Positions 38,414 through 48,655 of a stretch of DNA of 64,000 bases are shown here, in pieces. The translations under genes were made by a program, and so were the position numbers. Position 1 is the first letter of the stretch. The number at the start of each line of letters is the position of its first letter. Below the pieces are notes generated by a model. It was given only the letters and a program-made list of their open reading frames with translations. It was not told the DNA's origin and made no database searches. Location of the stretch: assembly GCA_903952435.1 (NCBI GenBank), contig CAJBFN010000001.1, forward strand, positions 62,001-126,000, written 5' to 3'. This stretch comes from an uncultured bacterium. GTDB lineage: Bacteria > Patescibacteriota > Saccharimonadia > Saccharimonadales > Saccharimonadaceae.

Positions 38414-39622
38414 CTATTGACTTTTAATAATTACTAGACCTGAGCCGATTCTGTCTCCGGCTGTATTGGATTGATTATCGCCACCATTAAACGAACCGCC
38501 ACCGCCACCATTTCCGGAAGAAGACGAAAGCCAACCACCAGCACCACCACCAGAATAACCTCCACCACCGCCTCCGCCAGCATATGCACCGCCACCTCCG
38601 CCAAAACCACCATCAATAGTCGGAGTAAGGCGGTCGCTCCTATATCCAACTCCGCCCTCGCCGTTATTACTGAACGATTTTCCACCTTTACCATAGTTAG
38701 TAGAATCTATTCCATTTGTCAGCCATCCGCCTCCTCCTCCAGAATAAGTACTGGTGCCGCCTCCTGCACCACTAATTCCTCCGGCAACAAAAGATGGGCC
38801 TGGTCCTTTGGTTCCTGATCCGCCGTCAGTCCCGGATTGACCATTTGCGGCTGGAGTAGTCACATATTGACCAGCTCCACCTCCGCCGCCAGCAGCAATA
38901 AGCAATGTGCCGTCTTCTTTATTAGTTATGAAAGTTCCACCGCCTCCACCGCCGGCACGGAAATTATTTGCATAATCGTAGCCTGGCTGGCCTACTAAAA
39001 TACTAATTACCTGACCAGCCGTAAGGTTAAATGTACCTTTAATCCATGCACCCTTGCCTCCTGGATTAATAGTATTAGTGGATAAAAGGTAGCTATAACC
39101 ACCTTGTGCACCATACGCATCTATCACGTAACTTCCAGTTATGGGCACAGTCCAGGTTTGGATAGTCCCGGTTGAGCCAGTAGATGTGGCATTGAATGTT
39201 TGATTAACTTCAGATGTTGGTATGGCGTTTTTGTCGGTAATATACTTTTCAATACCATTAGCATTAGATTCGGTTAATGTAAAAGATGGTGGGTTTGTAT
39301 TAGCTTTATAGGTAAATGTATTGTCGTTACTAGCCTTTAGACATATTTCAGTTGGACTAGTCGTGGGGCATTTATTGGCTGTTGGATAAGCTCCGTTTTC
39401 TATTTTATACATTTCTAATTGTTTTGATGCATTACTTAGATCTGATTGTAATGATGCCACTACGGCTTTAGATGTTATTCCGTTGTAAGATATTGTAGAG
39501 ATAGCTGCTAATATGCCAATCACAACGATTACCACTAATAACTCAACAATCGTGAAAGCGGGAGAGTAAGATATATTTCTTGGGCATGCTTTAAATGCCA
39601 CATAGTTTTTCATCTTATGCAT
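38414..39622 (-). CDS. Pilin-like protein with a C-terminal glycine-rich domain
   Basis: SPAFTIVELLVVIVVIGILAAISTISYNGI then FNATSTGSTGTIQTWTVPITGSYVIDAYGAQGG...GGGGGGTFITNKEDGTLLIAAGGGGGAG... Confidence 0.88.
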   Translation of the reverse strand: MHKMKNYVAFKACPRNISYSPAFTIVELLVVIVVIGILAAISTISYNGITSKAVVASLQSDLSNASKQLEMYKIENGAYPTANKCPTTSPTEICLKASNDNTFTYKANTNPPSFTLTESNANGIEKYITDKNAIPTSEVNQTFNATSTGSTGTIQTWTVPITGSYVIDAYGAQGGYSYLLSTNTINPGGKGAWIKGTFNLTAGQVISILVGQPGYDYANNFRAGGGGGGTFITNKEDGTLLIAAGGGGGAGQYVTTPAANGQSGTDGGSGTKGPGPSFVAGGISGAGGGTSTYSGGGGGWLTNGIDSTNYGKGGKSFSNNGEGGVGYRSDRLTPTIDGGFGGGGGAYAGGGGGGGYSGGGAGGWLSSSSGNGGGGGSFNGGDNQSNTAGDRIGSGLVIIKSQ

Positions 39623-39738
39623 ACCTTAATTATAACATAAGCATAATTAATGGCGAGATAACATAATTTTATTATTACGCCTAGAATATTAGTTGGAAAT
39701 AGTCTAGCTGGTTAATAATAGGCTATAATAAAAAATAT

Positions 39739-40266
39739 ATGATTTATTTTATTCGTCATGGGGAAAGTCAAGCAAATGCAGATAATATTTTTGGCGGTCC
39801 AGACTCGCCGTTAACCGATAAAGGTAGATTACAGGTCAGGGCAGCTGGTGAAAAATTAAAGGCCGAGGGTATTATTATTGATCGAATCACAGCGTCGACT
39901 TACAGACGGTCGATTGATACCGCTAGGATAATTGCTGAAGTTATTGGTTTTGATCAGGCGCAAATTAAATATGACTATCGTTTAGTTGAATATGATTGCG
40001 GCAAGGCAATTGGTCGGTCAATTGACAGTATGACTCAGGCTGAAATGATAAAAGGTCCAGGCGCTGAAGATCCAGAAAAATTCCGTGCTCGCGTATTAAA
40101 AGCTTTTGCTGAAATTGAATCTTTACCAAGTAATATTTTAGTTGTAAGCCATGCAGGTGTTGGTTGTATGATGCAAACAATAAAGCTAGGTTTGCCGCCT
40201 GAAAAATTTATCGAAATTCAAGATTATCCTAACGGTGAAGTTATTCAGCTAGAAGTTAAAATTTAA
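39739..40266 (+). CDS. Histidine phosphatase (phosphoglycerate mutase-like) family protein
   Basis: MIYFIRHGESQANADNIFGG, LVVSHAGVG. Confidence 0.92.
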   Translation: MIYFIRHGESQANADNIFGGPDSPLTDKGRLQVRAAGEKLKAEGIIIDRITASTYRRSIDTARIIAEVIGFDQAQIKYDYRLVEYDCGKAIGRSIDSMTQAEMIKGPGAEDPEKFRARVLKAFAEIESLPSNILVVSHAGVGCMMQTIKLGLPPEKFIEIQDYPNGEVIQLEVKI

Positions 40267-42602
40267 CTTCTTTTGCTCCATTGCCAATCATCGATTTCTG
40301 GCATATCTAAACCGTGCTCTTTTATGTATTCGGTATTAATGTTGATCTTTTGTTGATATTTTTCGATAATCTTTTGGCCTTCTTCGTAATCTATTTGGCC
40401 AATTTTCATTAGGTTTTCAAAGATTGCCATTACTAAATGGTATCGGCTAGTTTTGTTTCGAACGTGCATATCAAAAGGAGTGGTTGTACTGCCACATTCA
40501 ATATAGCCACGAATATCAAAGCGGGTTGCGTTTGTAGCATAGTTAAATAAAATTGACTTCATTGTTTCTGGATAGCCGTGGAAGTTAATAATAACTGGCT
40601 TGTCTGTTGTAAATTGGTGATTAAATTCAGCTTCGTCAATATAATTTTTGCCTTGGCCAAAACCGCGTGCAGTTAATGAGCTGACATTTACAAATCGTAG
40701 TCTTATGTTTGGCATTTCTGTTTTAGCCAGGTCGATTGCCGCCAAAGTTTCTTTGGTCGGATAATCGCCGATGCCAGCTAGGACTACGTCTGGATTATCA
40801 TCACTAGCAAAGTCCCAAGTCATTAACCCTGTTTGCATTTGGCGCCTGGCAAGTTGCGGTGTTAGCCATTGAGGCTCAATTGTTTTTCCAGCTACAACAA
40901 CATTAATTTGTTTAGTCGAGCTGAGCATTCGCTCAATCGCGACGAGCGTGCTATTAACATCGGCAGGAAAATAAACGTCAACAAAATCACCATGTCGTTG
41001 CAAAACGCCATCTATAAAACCAGGGTTTTGGTGGCTAAAACCGTTGTGATCTTGGCGCCAGCCAGAACTTGTTAAAATATAGTTAAATGACGGGAAAGTG
41101 CCGCGCCATGGAAAATCAAAAGTATGCTTTAGAAATTTCGCATATTGATCCATCATACTAGCGACAACCTGGATAAAGGCTTCGTAACTGGCAAAAACAG
41201 CGTGTCGGCCAGTCAAAACGTAGCCTTGAGTTAAGCCTTGAAGATTATGCTCGGATAACATTTCCATCGCTCGTCCGTCAGATGACATATCTTTATCCCA
41301 GGCTTCGTGCGGCCAGTTCCAAGCCCTAGTTGTATTTTTAAAGATGGCGTCTAGCTTGTTCGAATAAGTTTCATCTGGTGACATAAAGCGGAAATTACGG
41401 TTTTGTTCGTTCATTTTGAAAACCTCGGCCAGATATAGTCCGGTTTGAATCATACTACTAGACCCAGTTACGCCTGGCTGTTCGGCATTTTGAGTAAATT
41501 GTTCAATAGCTGGTAAGTTTAATGGTTTATAAACTGCGTCACCACCATGAGCGTGTGGAGTCATACCCATACGCTGAGCTTTTTCGGGTACTAGATTGTT
41601 AATAAAATCGCCAAAGCCTTTTTCACGATCAAACAACTCGTTAAATTTGTATGATTTTAGCCAATCTTCTAATAATTTCAACTGTTCTGGGTCGGTTTTT
41701 GCTTCCATTAAAACAACTTGATGTGATAGGCAATTACCTTCAACTTTTTGACCCTTTAATTCCTTAACTCCGCCCCAGCCCTTTAATGTCCTCATAATAA
41801 TCATTGGCATTCGTGGCGCAACTAATTCTTCGGTTGATTTTTTAATAGCCCAAATTGTTTGATGAGCCCAATCTAAAGTTTCCTCCATTTGCTGATCGAG
41901 GTTATCGCCGCTGACTATTCGTGGTTCGTAGCCGTAACCCCAGAATAATGCCTTTAATTCGTCATCACTCATACGTCCAAAGACAGTCGGTGCTGAAATT
42001 TTGTAGCCATTTAAGTGTAATATCGGCAAAACTGTGCCGTTAGTTTTTGGATCGACTAACTTATTTAAATGCCAGCTGGCAGATGCTGGTCCGGTTTCGG
42101 CCTCGCCATCTCCGACTAGACATGCAACTATCATATTTGGATTATCTAGGGCTGCGCCGTAAGCATTAGATAAAGAATAGCCTAGCTCGCCACCCTCTAG
42201 GATTACGCCAGGCGTACCTGGGTTAGAATGACTAGGAAAGCCATAGGGCCAGCTGAAGTTTTTGCAAATATATTCGATACCTTCGTAGGTATGAGTGGCT
42301 TTTGGGTAAAAATTACCCAAACTACCTTCAACAAAAAGGTTAGCTTGTAATGATGGGAAGGCGTGTCCTGGCCCTAAAACAAACATCATTTCTTGACCAT
42401 ATTTCTTGATTAGATTATTAAGGTGAACGTATGCCAAGTTCACGCCTGGTCCAGATCCCCAGTGGCCCAATAGTCTTGGTTTAATGTCATCAGCCGTTAA
42501 TGGTCGCTCTAATAAAAAGTTATCTTGCAAAAAAATTTGCGCAACTGTTAAATAATCTGTGACGCGTCTAAACTTCCCAAAATCTTCCAAATTGTTATTC
42601 AT
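40263..42602 (-). CDS. xfp: Xylulose-5-phosphate/fructose-6-phosphate phosphoketolase
   Basis: LLGHWGSGPGVNLAYVHLNNLI, GDGEAETGPASASWHLNKL, QDHNGFSHQNPGFID. Confidence 0.97.
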   Translation of the reverse strand: MNNNLEDFGKFRRVTDYLTVAQIFLQDNFLLERPLTADDIKPRLLGHWGSGPGVNLAYVHLNNLIKKYGQEMMFVLGPGHAFPSLQANLFVEGSLGNFYPKATHTYEGIEYICKNFSWPYGFPSHSNPGTPGVILEGGELGYSLSNAYGAALDNPNMIVACLVGDGEAETGPASASWHLNKLVDPKTNGTVLPILHLNGYKISAPTVFGRMSDDELKALFWGYGYEPRIVSGDNLDQQMEETLDWAHQTIWAIKKSTEELVAPRMPMIIMRTLKGWGGVKELKGQKVEGNCLSHQVVLMEAKTDPEQLKLLEDWLKSYKFNELFDREKGFGDFINNLVPEKAQRMGMTPHAHGGDAVYKPLNLPAIEQFTQNAEQPGVTGSSSMIQTGLYLAEVFKMNEQNRNFRFMSPDETYSNKLDAIFKNTTRAWNWPHEAWDKDMSSDGRAMEMLSEHNLQGLTQGYVLTGRHAVFASYEAFIQVVASMMDQYAKFLKHTFDFPWRGTFPSFNYILTSSGWRQDHNGFSHQNPGFIDGVLQRHGDFVDVYFPADVNSTLVAIERMLSSTKQINVVVAGKTIEPQWLTPQLARRQMQTGLMTWDFASDDNPDVVLAGIGDYPTKETLAAIDLAKTEMPNIRLRFVNVSSLTARGFGQGKNYIDEAEFNHQFTTDKPVIINFHGYPETMKSILFNYATNATRFDIRGYIECGSTTTPFDMHVRNKTSRYHLVMAIFENLMKIGQIDYEEGQKIIEKYQQKININTEYIKEHGLDMPEIDDWQWSKRS

Positions 42603-42686
42603 ACTTATGCTTATTTTATATCAGGTATCGGTGTTTGTAAAACTATAAATTATGAGGTTGTTCTGTTATCTGTTAAGATATAAAAC

Positions 42687-43508
42687 ATGAGATTATTGAA
42701 TGGAGCCGAGCTGGCCGATTACATAAAAGAGCGCCAGCTAAAGCAATCTAGGAACTTGATACAGGAATACAAGATTATTCCACGGCTAGCTATTATTAGG
42801 ACTGGCCAAAATACAGTGACTGATACATATTTACGATTAAAAACCAGTTATGGCGAAGATATTAATGTTGAGGTTGGTGTATATGAATCAGCTGACGAAG
42901 ATTTAATGGCGCTAATTAAGAAATTAAATGATGACGTCAACACGCACGGCATTATCATACAATTGCCGCTAGAGAACGCCGATCAAACTGATGCGGCAGT
43001 TAATGCTGTGGCACCAGAAAAAGATGTCGATGGCCTTGGTTTGATTGCTGATTTTACTCCAGCTACAGCTATGGCAATTGACTGGTTGTTGGTTGGCTAT
43101 AATGTTGATTTGGTTGGCAAAAAAATTGCAATTGTTGGTAATGGTCGTTTGGTCGGTGCGCCACTGGCTAAATTATGGCAGGGTATTGGTCGCGATGTTT
43201 CAGTTTATGATGATACAACTATCGACCTTGCGGATAAACTAAAAATTGCCGATATCATAGTTTCAGCGACTGGCATGCCTGGTTTGATAAAATCTAATAT
43301 GATTCGACAAAAAGCAGTTGTAGTTGATGCCGGTACAGCGTCTGAAAACGGCAAAATCGTTGGTGATGTTGCCGATGAAGTTCGCGATCGCCAAGATTTA
43401 ACAATTACGCCAATTCGTGGAGGCGTTGGCCCACTAACAATTGCTGCATTATTTGATAATTTGATAACCGCCGCTCGAAAAAGTATCGAGAAAAAAGTAT
43501 CTAAATAA
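42687..43508 (+). CDS. folD: Methylenetetrahydrofolate dehydrogenase/cyclohydrolase FolD
   Basis: GIIIQLPLENADQ, APEKDVDGLG, IVGNGRLVGAPLAKLW. Confidence 0.95.
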   Translation: MRLLNGAELADYIKERQLKQSRNLIQEYKIIPRLAIIRTGQNTVTDTYLRLKTSYGEDINVEVGVYESADEDLMALIKKLNDDVNTHGIIIQLPLENADQTDAAVNAVAPEKDVDGLGLIADFTPATAMAIDWLLVGYNVDLVGKKIAIVGNGRLVGAPLAKLWQGIGRDVSVYDDTTIDLADKLKIADIIVSATGMPGLIKSNMIRQKAVVVDAGTASENGKIVGDVADEVRDRQDLTITPIRGGVGPLTIAALFDNLITAARKSIEKKVSK

Positions 43509-43983
43509 GTTTAGCGTCTAAATTATCAATATTTATATATTCAACCAAAAAATTAATTTCCTCTGGTAATTCGGCGGAAATAAACTCTTTTAATATATAA
43601 ATCTTCTTTTTGTTGAAATATTGAGCGCAAGCAATCTCTTTCAGCGCACCCCAAGCATAGCCAACACAAACAAAAATTTCGCATTGTCTATTGAATTCAT
43701 CAGCTTGTTTATCCCAATCTTTACAATTAATAACTTCGCCAATTTCAGCGTTAAGATAGTTATTATAATCTTTTTCTTCGGTCGGGATGACTAACGATAT
43801 TTTTTTGCCACCAAACTCCATAAATTTATTGCCAAAATACTCTAACAGAGAATCTTTATCTGGGGTCAAGATTATTTTATTACCACTGTCGGCTATAATT
43901 TGCGCAACTTTATCTAATAGTATTTTTCGTTCATTAATATCACCAGAATAAATTTTATTTGGCCCAATTACGCCTATCTTCAT
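43501..43983 (-). CDS. Rossmann-like (LOG/TIGR00725-like) hypothetical protein
   Basis: MKIGVIGPNKIYSGDI...FVCVGYAWGALKEIACAQYF. Confidence 0.55.
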   Translation of the reverse strand: MKIGVIGPNKIYSGDINERKILLDKVAQIIADSGNKIILTPDKDSLLEYFGNKFMEFGGKKISLVIPTEEKDYNNYLNAEIGEVINCKDWDKQADEFNRQCEIFVCVGYAWGALKEIACAQYFNKKKIYILKEFISAELPEEINFLVEYINIDNLDAKLI

Positions 43984-44016
43984 ATTTTAATCATAGCATT
44001 TGCTATAATCATATCA

Positions 44017-44565
44017 ATGAAACAGATAACTTTAGTTACAAGCAATAGTAGAAAATTAGGAGAAGCGCAATTAGCGCTTAAAGATTTTGGCATAACCGTC
44101 CATAACAAACAATTTGATATCGATGAAATTCAGGCTCGTGATCCAATAGTTATAGCTAGGCATAAAGCTAAAGAAGCTTTCAAAATAGCCAAGGAGCCTA
44201 TAGTGGTAACCGATACCTCGTGGGATATCCCAGCGCTAAATGGTTTTCCAGGTGGATACATGAAGGATGTAGCCGACTGGCTGACGACTGATGATTTTAT
44301 TAATTTATTAAGAATCCATAAAGATAAAAGTATTAGTTTTACCGAAACAATTGCATATCAGGATGACAAGCAGAATAAGGTTTTTAGCCAGAAATTTATT
44401 GGAAAGTTAGCTAGTAAACCGCGCGGAACTGGTAATTCTATCGAGCAATTGGCCGAATTTGATGGTTTTACGATTGGCGAGCGCCAACAACAGGGAAGAT
44501 TCAGCCATGATCCAAAAGATTATGTTTGGTATAAATTTGCTCAGTGGTTTGTTGATTTAAATTAA
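44017..44565 (+). CDS. Non-canonical purine NTP pyrophosphatase (RdgB/HAM1 family)
   Basis: ITLVTSNSRKLGEAQLALKDFGI, VVTDTSWDIPALNGFPGGYMKDV. Confidence 0.9.
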   Translation: MKQITLVTSNSRKLGEAQLALKDFGITVHNKQFDIDEIQARDPIVIARHKAKEAFKIAKEPIVVTDTSWDIPALNGFPGGYMKDVADWLTTDDFINLLRIHKDKSISFTETIAYQDDKQNKVFSQKFIGKLASKPRGTGNSIEQLAEFDGFTIGERQQQGRFSHDPKDYVWYKFAQWFVDLN

Positions 44566-44948
44566 GCTATTTTAAGTGTTTCTTTAACTTGTTGCACAAC
44601 TTGTCGAGGGGTCAGGTTGGCTTTCACAATATAGCTATTAACACCTAGTGATTTCAATGATTTTGGTGCTTCTTCTAGGCCGACATTTGTCAGTATAATT
44701 ACAGGTACTGTTTTGCCCCAGTTGGCTTTTCGGATGATAGTCAATGCTTCTTCACCGTCCATTACTGGCATTTGTAAATCAAGTAATACGATATCGGGGC
44801 TAAAAGATTCAACCAAGGCGACACCTTCTTCGCCATTGTGGGCTAATTGCACATCAAACCCGTCAGATTCAAATTTCATTCGATACATTTGGCTGATAAC
44901 TGGATCGTCTTCGATGATAGCAATCTTTGTCATAATTTTATAATACAA
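44562..44948 (-). CDS. Single-domain response regulator
   Basis: KIAIIEDDPVISQMYRMKFESDGFDV...DIVLLDLQMPVMDGEEAL...VPVIILTN. Confidence 0.95.
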   Translation of the reverse strand: MYYKIMTKIAIIEDDPVISQMYRMKFESDGFDVQLAHNGEEGVALVESFSPDIVLLDLQMPVMDGEEALTIIRKANWGKTVPVIILTNVGLEEAPKSLKSLGVNSYIVKANLTPRQVVQQVKETLKIA

Positions 44949-45082
44949 CTTTATATCAAATTGCTCAAGTAGCTAATGGTTTTTATGTTTATAATATAAA
45001 AACCCAAATTACAAGCACCGTCCTTGCAATCCCAACAGAGATAAATAACCTAAAAACATTTTTATACTGCTATAATTTACTT

Positions 45083-46501
45083 ATGAATAAAAAAGCATTA
45101 GATCACTCAGTTAAATATATTAATTCATGGTTAGATCTTAGGTATGAAAATAATGATCTGCCAGGGTTTGTGGTCGCTATTTCCTATAAAGGAAAGATTC
45201 TTTTAAATAAAGCTTACGGATACGCGGATATTGATAAAAAAGTTAAATTAACACCAAATCATATCTTTAGAGTTGCTTCACACTCGAAAACTTTCACAGC
45301 GACAGCTCTTATGCAATTGCAAGAACAAGGTAAGCTAAAAATTGATGACTATGCAGTGACTTATTTGCCTTGGTTAAAAGATCATAAGGACAAGAAGTGG
45401 CAAAATGTTACCATTCGTCAGTTAATGTCTCATGGAGCTGGAATTATTAGAGATGGCCAAAATAGTAGTTTTTGGCAATTAGAGCGCCCATTTCCTAATG
45501 CCAAGCAATTAAAAGAAGAGATTTTACAATCAGACCTAGTTATCGATAATAATACAAAACTAAAGTACTCAAACTTTGGCTATTCGTTACTTGGTTTATT
45601 AATTGAAAGTATTTCTGGTAAGACATACAACAATTATGTATTAGAAAATATTAGTGAACCACTAGGACTCAAGAATACTGGACCAGATTATAAATCTGAA
45701 ATTGCGGATAAATTGGCGGTTGGCTACACTCGCAAGATTAATGGTTATCGTTTGCCGATTGATAATATCGAGACAAAAGCAATGTCAGCGGCAACAGGCT
45801 TTTATTCCACATCAGAAGACTTGTGTAATTACTTTACGGCTCAATTTGTGGGTTCGGAAAAACTTATCAATGATGAGTCAAAAAAAGAAATGCAAAGAAC
45901 ACATTGGCGCGCTACTAAACCGTTCCAGAACTTTCAAGAAGATTACGGACTTGGTATTGAAATTGAATATATTAATAATAGAAGAACTATTAGTCATGGA
46001 GGCGGTTTTCCAGGTTTCGCCACGAAAAGCATAGGAGACCCTAAAGATCAGCTAGTAGTCGTCGTGCTAACTAACTGTCACGATGGTTTATCGTCGATGA
46101 TTGCAAGAAACATTTTTCCAATAATCGATTATTTTCTAAATAATACTTCGACGGTTAAGCCAAAACATAATCTAAGTATTCTTGAAGGTCGCTATGTTGG
46201 GCGTTTAGGTTTTATCACCGACATAATCGTGACTGGCGATAAAATTGTTTCAAATTCTCCAAATAATTGGCAACCAATGCAAAATTTAGAGAGTTTAGAA
46301 TATATTGACGATACGACATTCAAGATTGTTGATGCAGACAGTTTCAGTAATGAAGGAGAGAAAGTGATCTTTAAGGTAATAGGCAGCAAAGTCGAGTCGA
46401 TCGATTATAGTGGAGTTATTATAAAACCCGAGAATATTTGGCGAAAAGACATAAAGGGACAAGAACGTATAAAATTGCTTGAACCAAAGCTAGATATGTA
46501 A
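45083..46501 (+). CDS. Serine hydrolase, beta-lactamase/class C-like family
   Basis: FRVASHSKTFTATALMQLQEQGKL (SxxK), YSNFGYSLLG (YxN), SHGGGFPGF. Confidence 0.93.
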   Translation: MNKKALDHSVKYINSWLDLRYENNDLPGFVVAISYKGKILLNKAYGYADIDKKVKLTPNHIFRVASHSKTFTATALMQLQEQGKLKIDDYAVTYLPWLKDHKDKKWQNVTIRQLMSHGAGIIRDGQNSSFWQLERPFPNAKQLKEEILQSDLVIDNNTKLKYSNFGYSLLGLLIESISGKTYNNYVLENISEPLGLKNTGPDYKSEIADKLAVGYTRKINGYRLPIDNIETKAMSAATGFYSTSEDLCNYFTAQFVGSEKLINDESKKEMQRTHWRATKPFQNFQEDYGLGIEIEYINNRRTISHGGGFPGFATKSIGDPKDQLVVVVLTNCHDGLSSMIARNIFPIIDYFLNNTSTVKPKHNLSILEGRYVGRLGFITDIIVTGDKIVSNSPNNWQPMQNLESLEYIDDTTFKIVDADSFSNEGEKVIFKVIGSKVESIDYSGVIIKPENIWRKDIKGQERIKLLEPKLDM

Positions 46502-46605
46502 TCACGCTAAAACGGTGCGTGAATAAGAACGATGCCTATTGTACCTATACAACATGGCGGGTATGGGATTTGAGTGTATAATCAAACTATATAAAAAGGA
46601 TATAA

Positions 46606-47088
46606 ATGAAGCCAGATTTACTAGATAGTTTTGAATTCCGCGGGGAGCATATTGATGTTGAGTGGTTTGATGTGTTGTCGAAGGATAAAATTCCTAATTT
46701 ACCATGGCAACAAGTTTATGTGATTGGTGATTTATCCGGCAAGGTGCCTATTGTCACTTACGAAAATGATAATGATAATTTACCTGGCGGTAAGACCGAG
46801 CCGGGCGAAACGCCTGATCAAACTATCAGGCGCGAGATACAAGAAGAGCTAAATTGTAATGTTATATCCTGGGAGCCATTGGGTTATCAGCGCTGTTCAA
46901 CTAAGGGTAAGAATGAGGTCTATCAATTAAGAGCTTTTGCGCGATTAGAAAAAATTGGCGAATTTGAATCCGATCCCGACGGAAGTGTAATCGGATATTA
47001 CACAATTGACTTAGGTGATTTAGATAAGGCAATTCAATGGGGATTAGTAGGCGAACGTTTGCAAAATATCGCAAAAAAGCATTTTTAG
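46606..47088 (+). CDS. NUDIX hydrolase
   Basis: LPGGKTEPGETPDQTIRREIQEELN (Nudix box). Confidence 0.95.
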   Translation: MKPDLLDSFEFRGEHIDVEWFDVLSKDKIPNLPWQQVYVIGDLSGKVPIVTYENDNDNLPGGKTEPGETPDQTIRREIQEELNCNVISWEPLGYQRCSTKGKNEVYQLRAFARLEKIGEFESDPDGSVIGYYTIDLGDLDKAIQWGLVGERLQNIAKKHF

Positions 47089-47164
47089 ATATATTTTCTG
47101 GATTATCTTATCATGAAATATAGATATAAAATATTATCTCGACCACTTTTGTTATAATGATTTT

Positions 47165-47614
47165 ATGGATGACAATATTGCAGGATTCTTTTTGGATGGT
47201 TGGTGTGTTTTTGATAATTTTGCGCCATTTCAGGTTGAGTGGAGGGGTAAATTATATCCAACGTCCGAACATGCATTTCAAGCTGCTCATTTTATTGAAG
47301 CATATCCAGAATTAGCCGAAAAAGTCAGACTGTGCCGGTCGCCTCGTCAAGCGTCTGATTTTGCTAATGAAAATTCTAATTTTGATGATCCGCAGTGGAA
47401 GCAAAAAAGAGTTAGCACTATGGAAGAGATTGTGAAGTGTAAATTTGATCAACATCTTTTTATAGCTGAAACTCTGAAATTATCTGGCAACAAAATAATA
47501 GTCGAAATGAATGATAATGATTCATTTTGGGGTTGGGGCCCAGATCACAACGGTAATAATGAACTTGGTAAGATTTGGATGAAGTTAAGAGATACGATGA
47601 TATGGAGCAATTAA
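47165..47614 (+). CDS. NADAR-family protein (YbiA-like)
   Basis: FDNFAPFQVEWRGKLYPTSEHAFQAAHF...FWGWGPDHNGNNELGKIWMKLRD. Confidence 0.92.
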   Translation: MDDNIAGFFLDGWCVFDNFAPFQVEWRGKLYPTSEHAFQAAHFIEAYPELAEKVRLCRSPRQASDFANENSNFDDPQWKQKRVSTMEEIVKCKFDQHLFIAETLKLSGNKIIVEMNDNDSFWGWGPDHNGNNELGKIWMKLRDTMIWSN

Positions 47615-48633
47615 AAAAAGAAATGGAAAATACTATATCACCCGTAGGTTGTGAAGCAGCCGCTAGTGAATTAGGATGTAACGTCTCTGATATTCAGGTC
47701 GTTGGAGTCGATGACGGTTACTCGCGTAATCGTCGATCTTTGGTGGGGTATGCGGATAAATGGATTTTTGCCAAAGAGGTTGACCATGATTTACTGCCAG
47801 GCGACGGCGTAGAGGAGATGAGATGGTTGCACAAAGATTTCGAGTGTACTAATGCTTTAAGGCAAACAGTCCCTGAGATTGTGCCCGAATGGGAAAAATT
47901 AACAGCAAATAATCACGTGCTTCTGATGCCGAGCTATAGGGTTGATGATGGATGGCTATGGTCTTTGCCGTTGAAGGCAGACGATCAATCTTTGTATATC
48001 CAAGCAGTGGTTGACGCTACAAAAAAGCTCGAGACTGTCAATTTTGATCAAAATGCCATAGATAATCTAAATTTAAGTCCATATTTTAGAGATAAACTCG
48101 CCCTGGATGATGGACTTGTTTTAATCCTGAAAAATGAAGATATTCGAAATCAACTCCAAGATAAATATACTGCGATGGAGCAGGATGATTCACTTATAAG
48201 TTTGCGCCATGCAATTCGTAAAATGCGCGACTTACTGAAGGACGAAGCGGCGCTTGATGATCTATCAAAAAAAGCAGCCTCACTTATCAACCAGCCAAAT
48301 AATTGTTTTGGGCACTGCGATGTTCGTAGCGATAATATTACCTTTAATCCGCTGACTGGTCAAGTAAAGTTTGTTGATTGGAACTGGGCGTCTTTTGCCA
48401 CTTCGGGATTTGGTGCGACGGAGTTTTTGATTGATATAGCAAGGCGCGGTGTTAATGTTGAGCCTTGGCTTGATAGTCTAAATATAGAAATGCTTGCCGC
48501 AACTGTGGGATTTTACGCAAAACGATGCCTTGAAGACCCACTTGCGCCAGGTAATACATTGCGCGATATGCAGGCTCAATCAGCTGCTGTTGCATTAGAT
48601 TTGTACGATATGGCCGTTAGCGCTAATAGATAA
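47602..48633 (+). CDS. Aminoglycoside phosphotransferase-like (APH) family protein
   Basis: NQPNNCFGHCDVRSDNITFNPLTGQVKFVDWNWAS (HxDxxxxN...DW). Confidence 0.85.
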   Translation: MEQLKKEMENTISPVGCEAAASELGCNVSDIQVVGVDDGYSRNRRSLVGYADKWIFAKEVDHDLLPGDGVEEMRWLHKDFECTNALRQTVPEIVPEWEKLTANNHVLLMPSYRVDDGWLWSLPLKADDQSLYIQAVVDATKKLETVNFDQNAIDNLNLSPYFRDKLALDDGLVLILKNEDIRNQLQDKYTAMEQDDSLISLRHAIRKMRDLLKDEAALDDLSKKAASLINQPNNCFGHCDVRSDNITFNPLTGQVKFVDWNWASFATSGFGATEFLIDIARRGVNVEPWLDSLNIEMLAATVGFYAKRCLEDPLAPGNTLRDMQAQSAAVALDLYDMAVSANR

Positions 48634-48655
48634 TAAAGGCCATACTATAATTAAT

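Noticed and set aside
38471-38818. 115-aa antisense ORF rich in Thr/Ser opposite the Gly-rich pilin domain
   Set aside because: It is the mirror image of Gly-codon repeats (GGN/NCC) and not an independent coding sequence.
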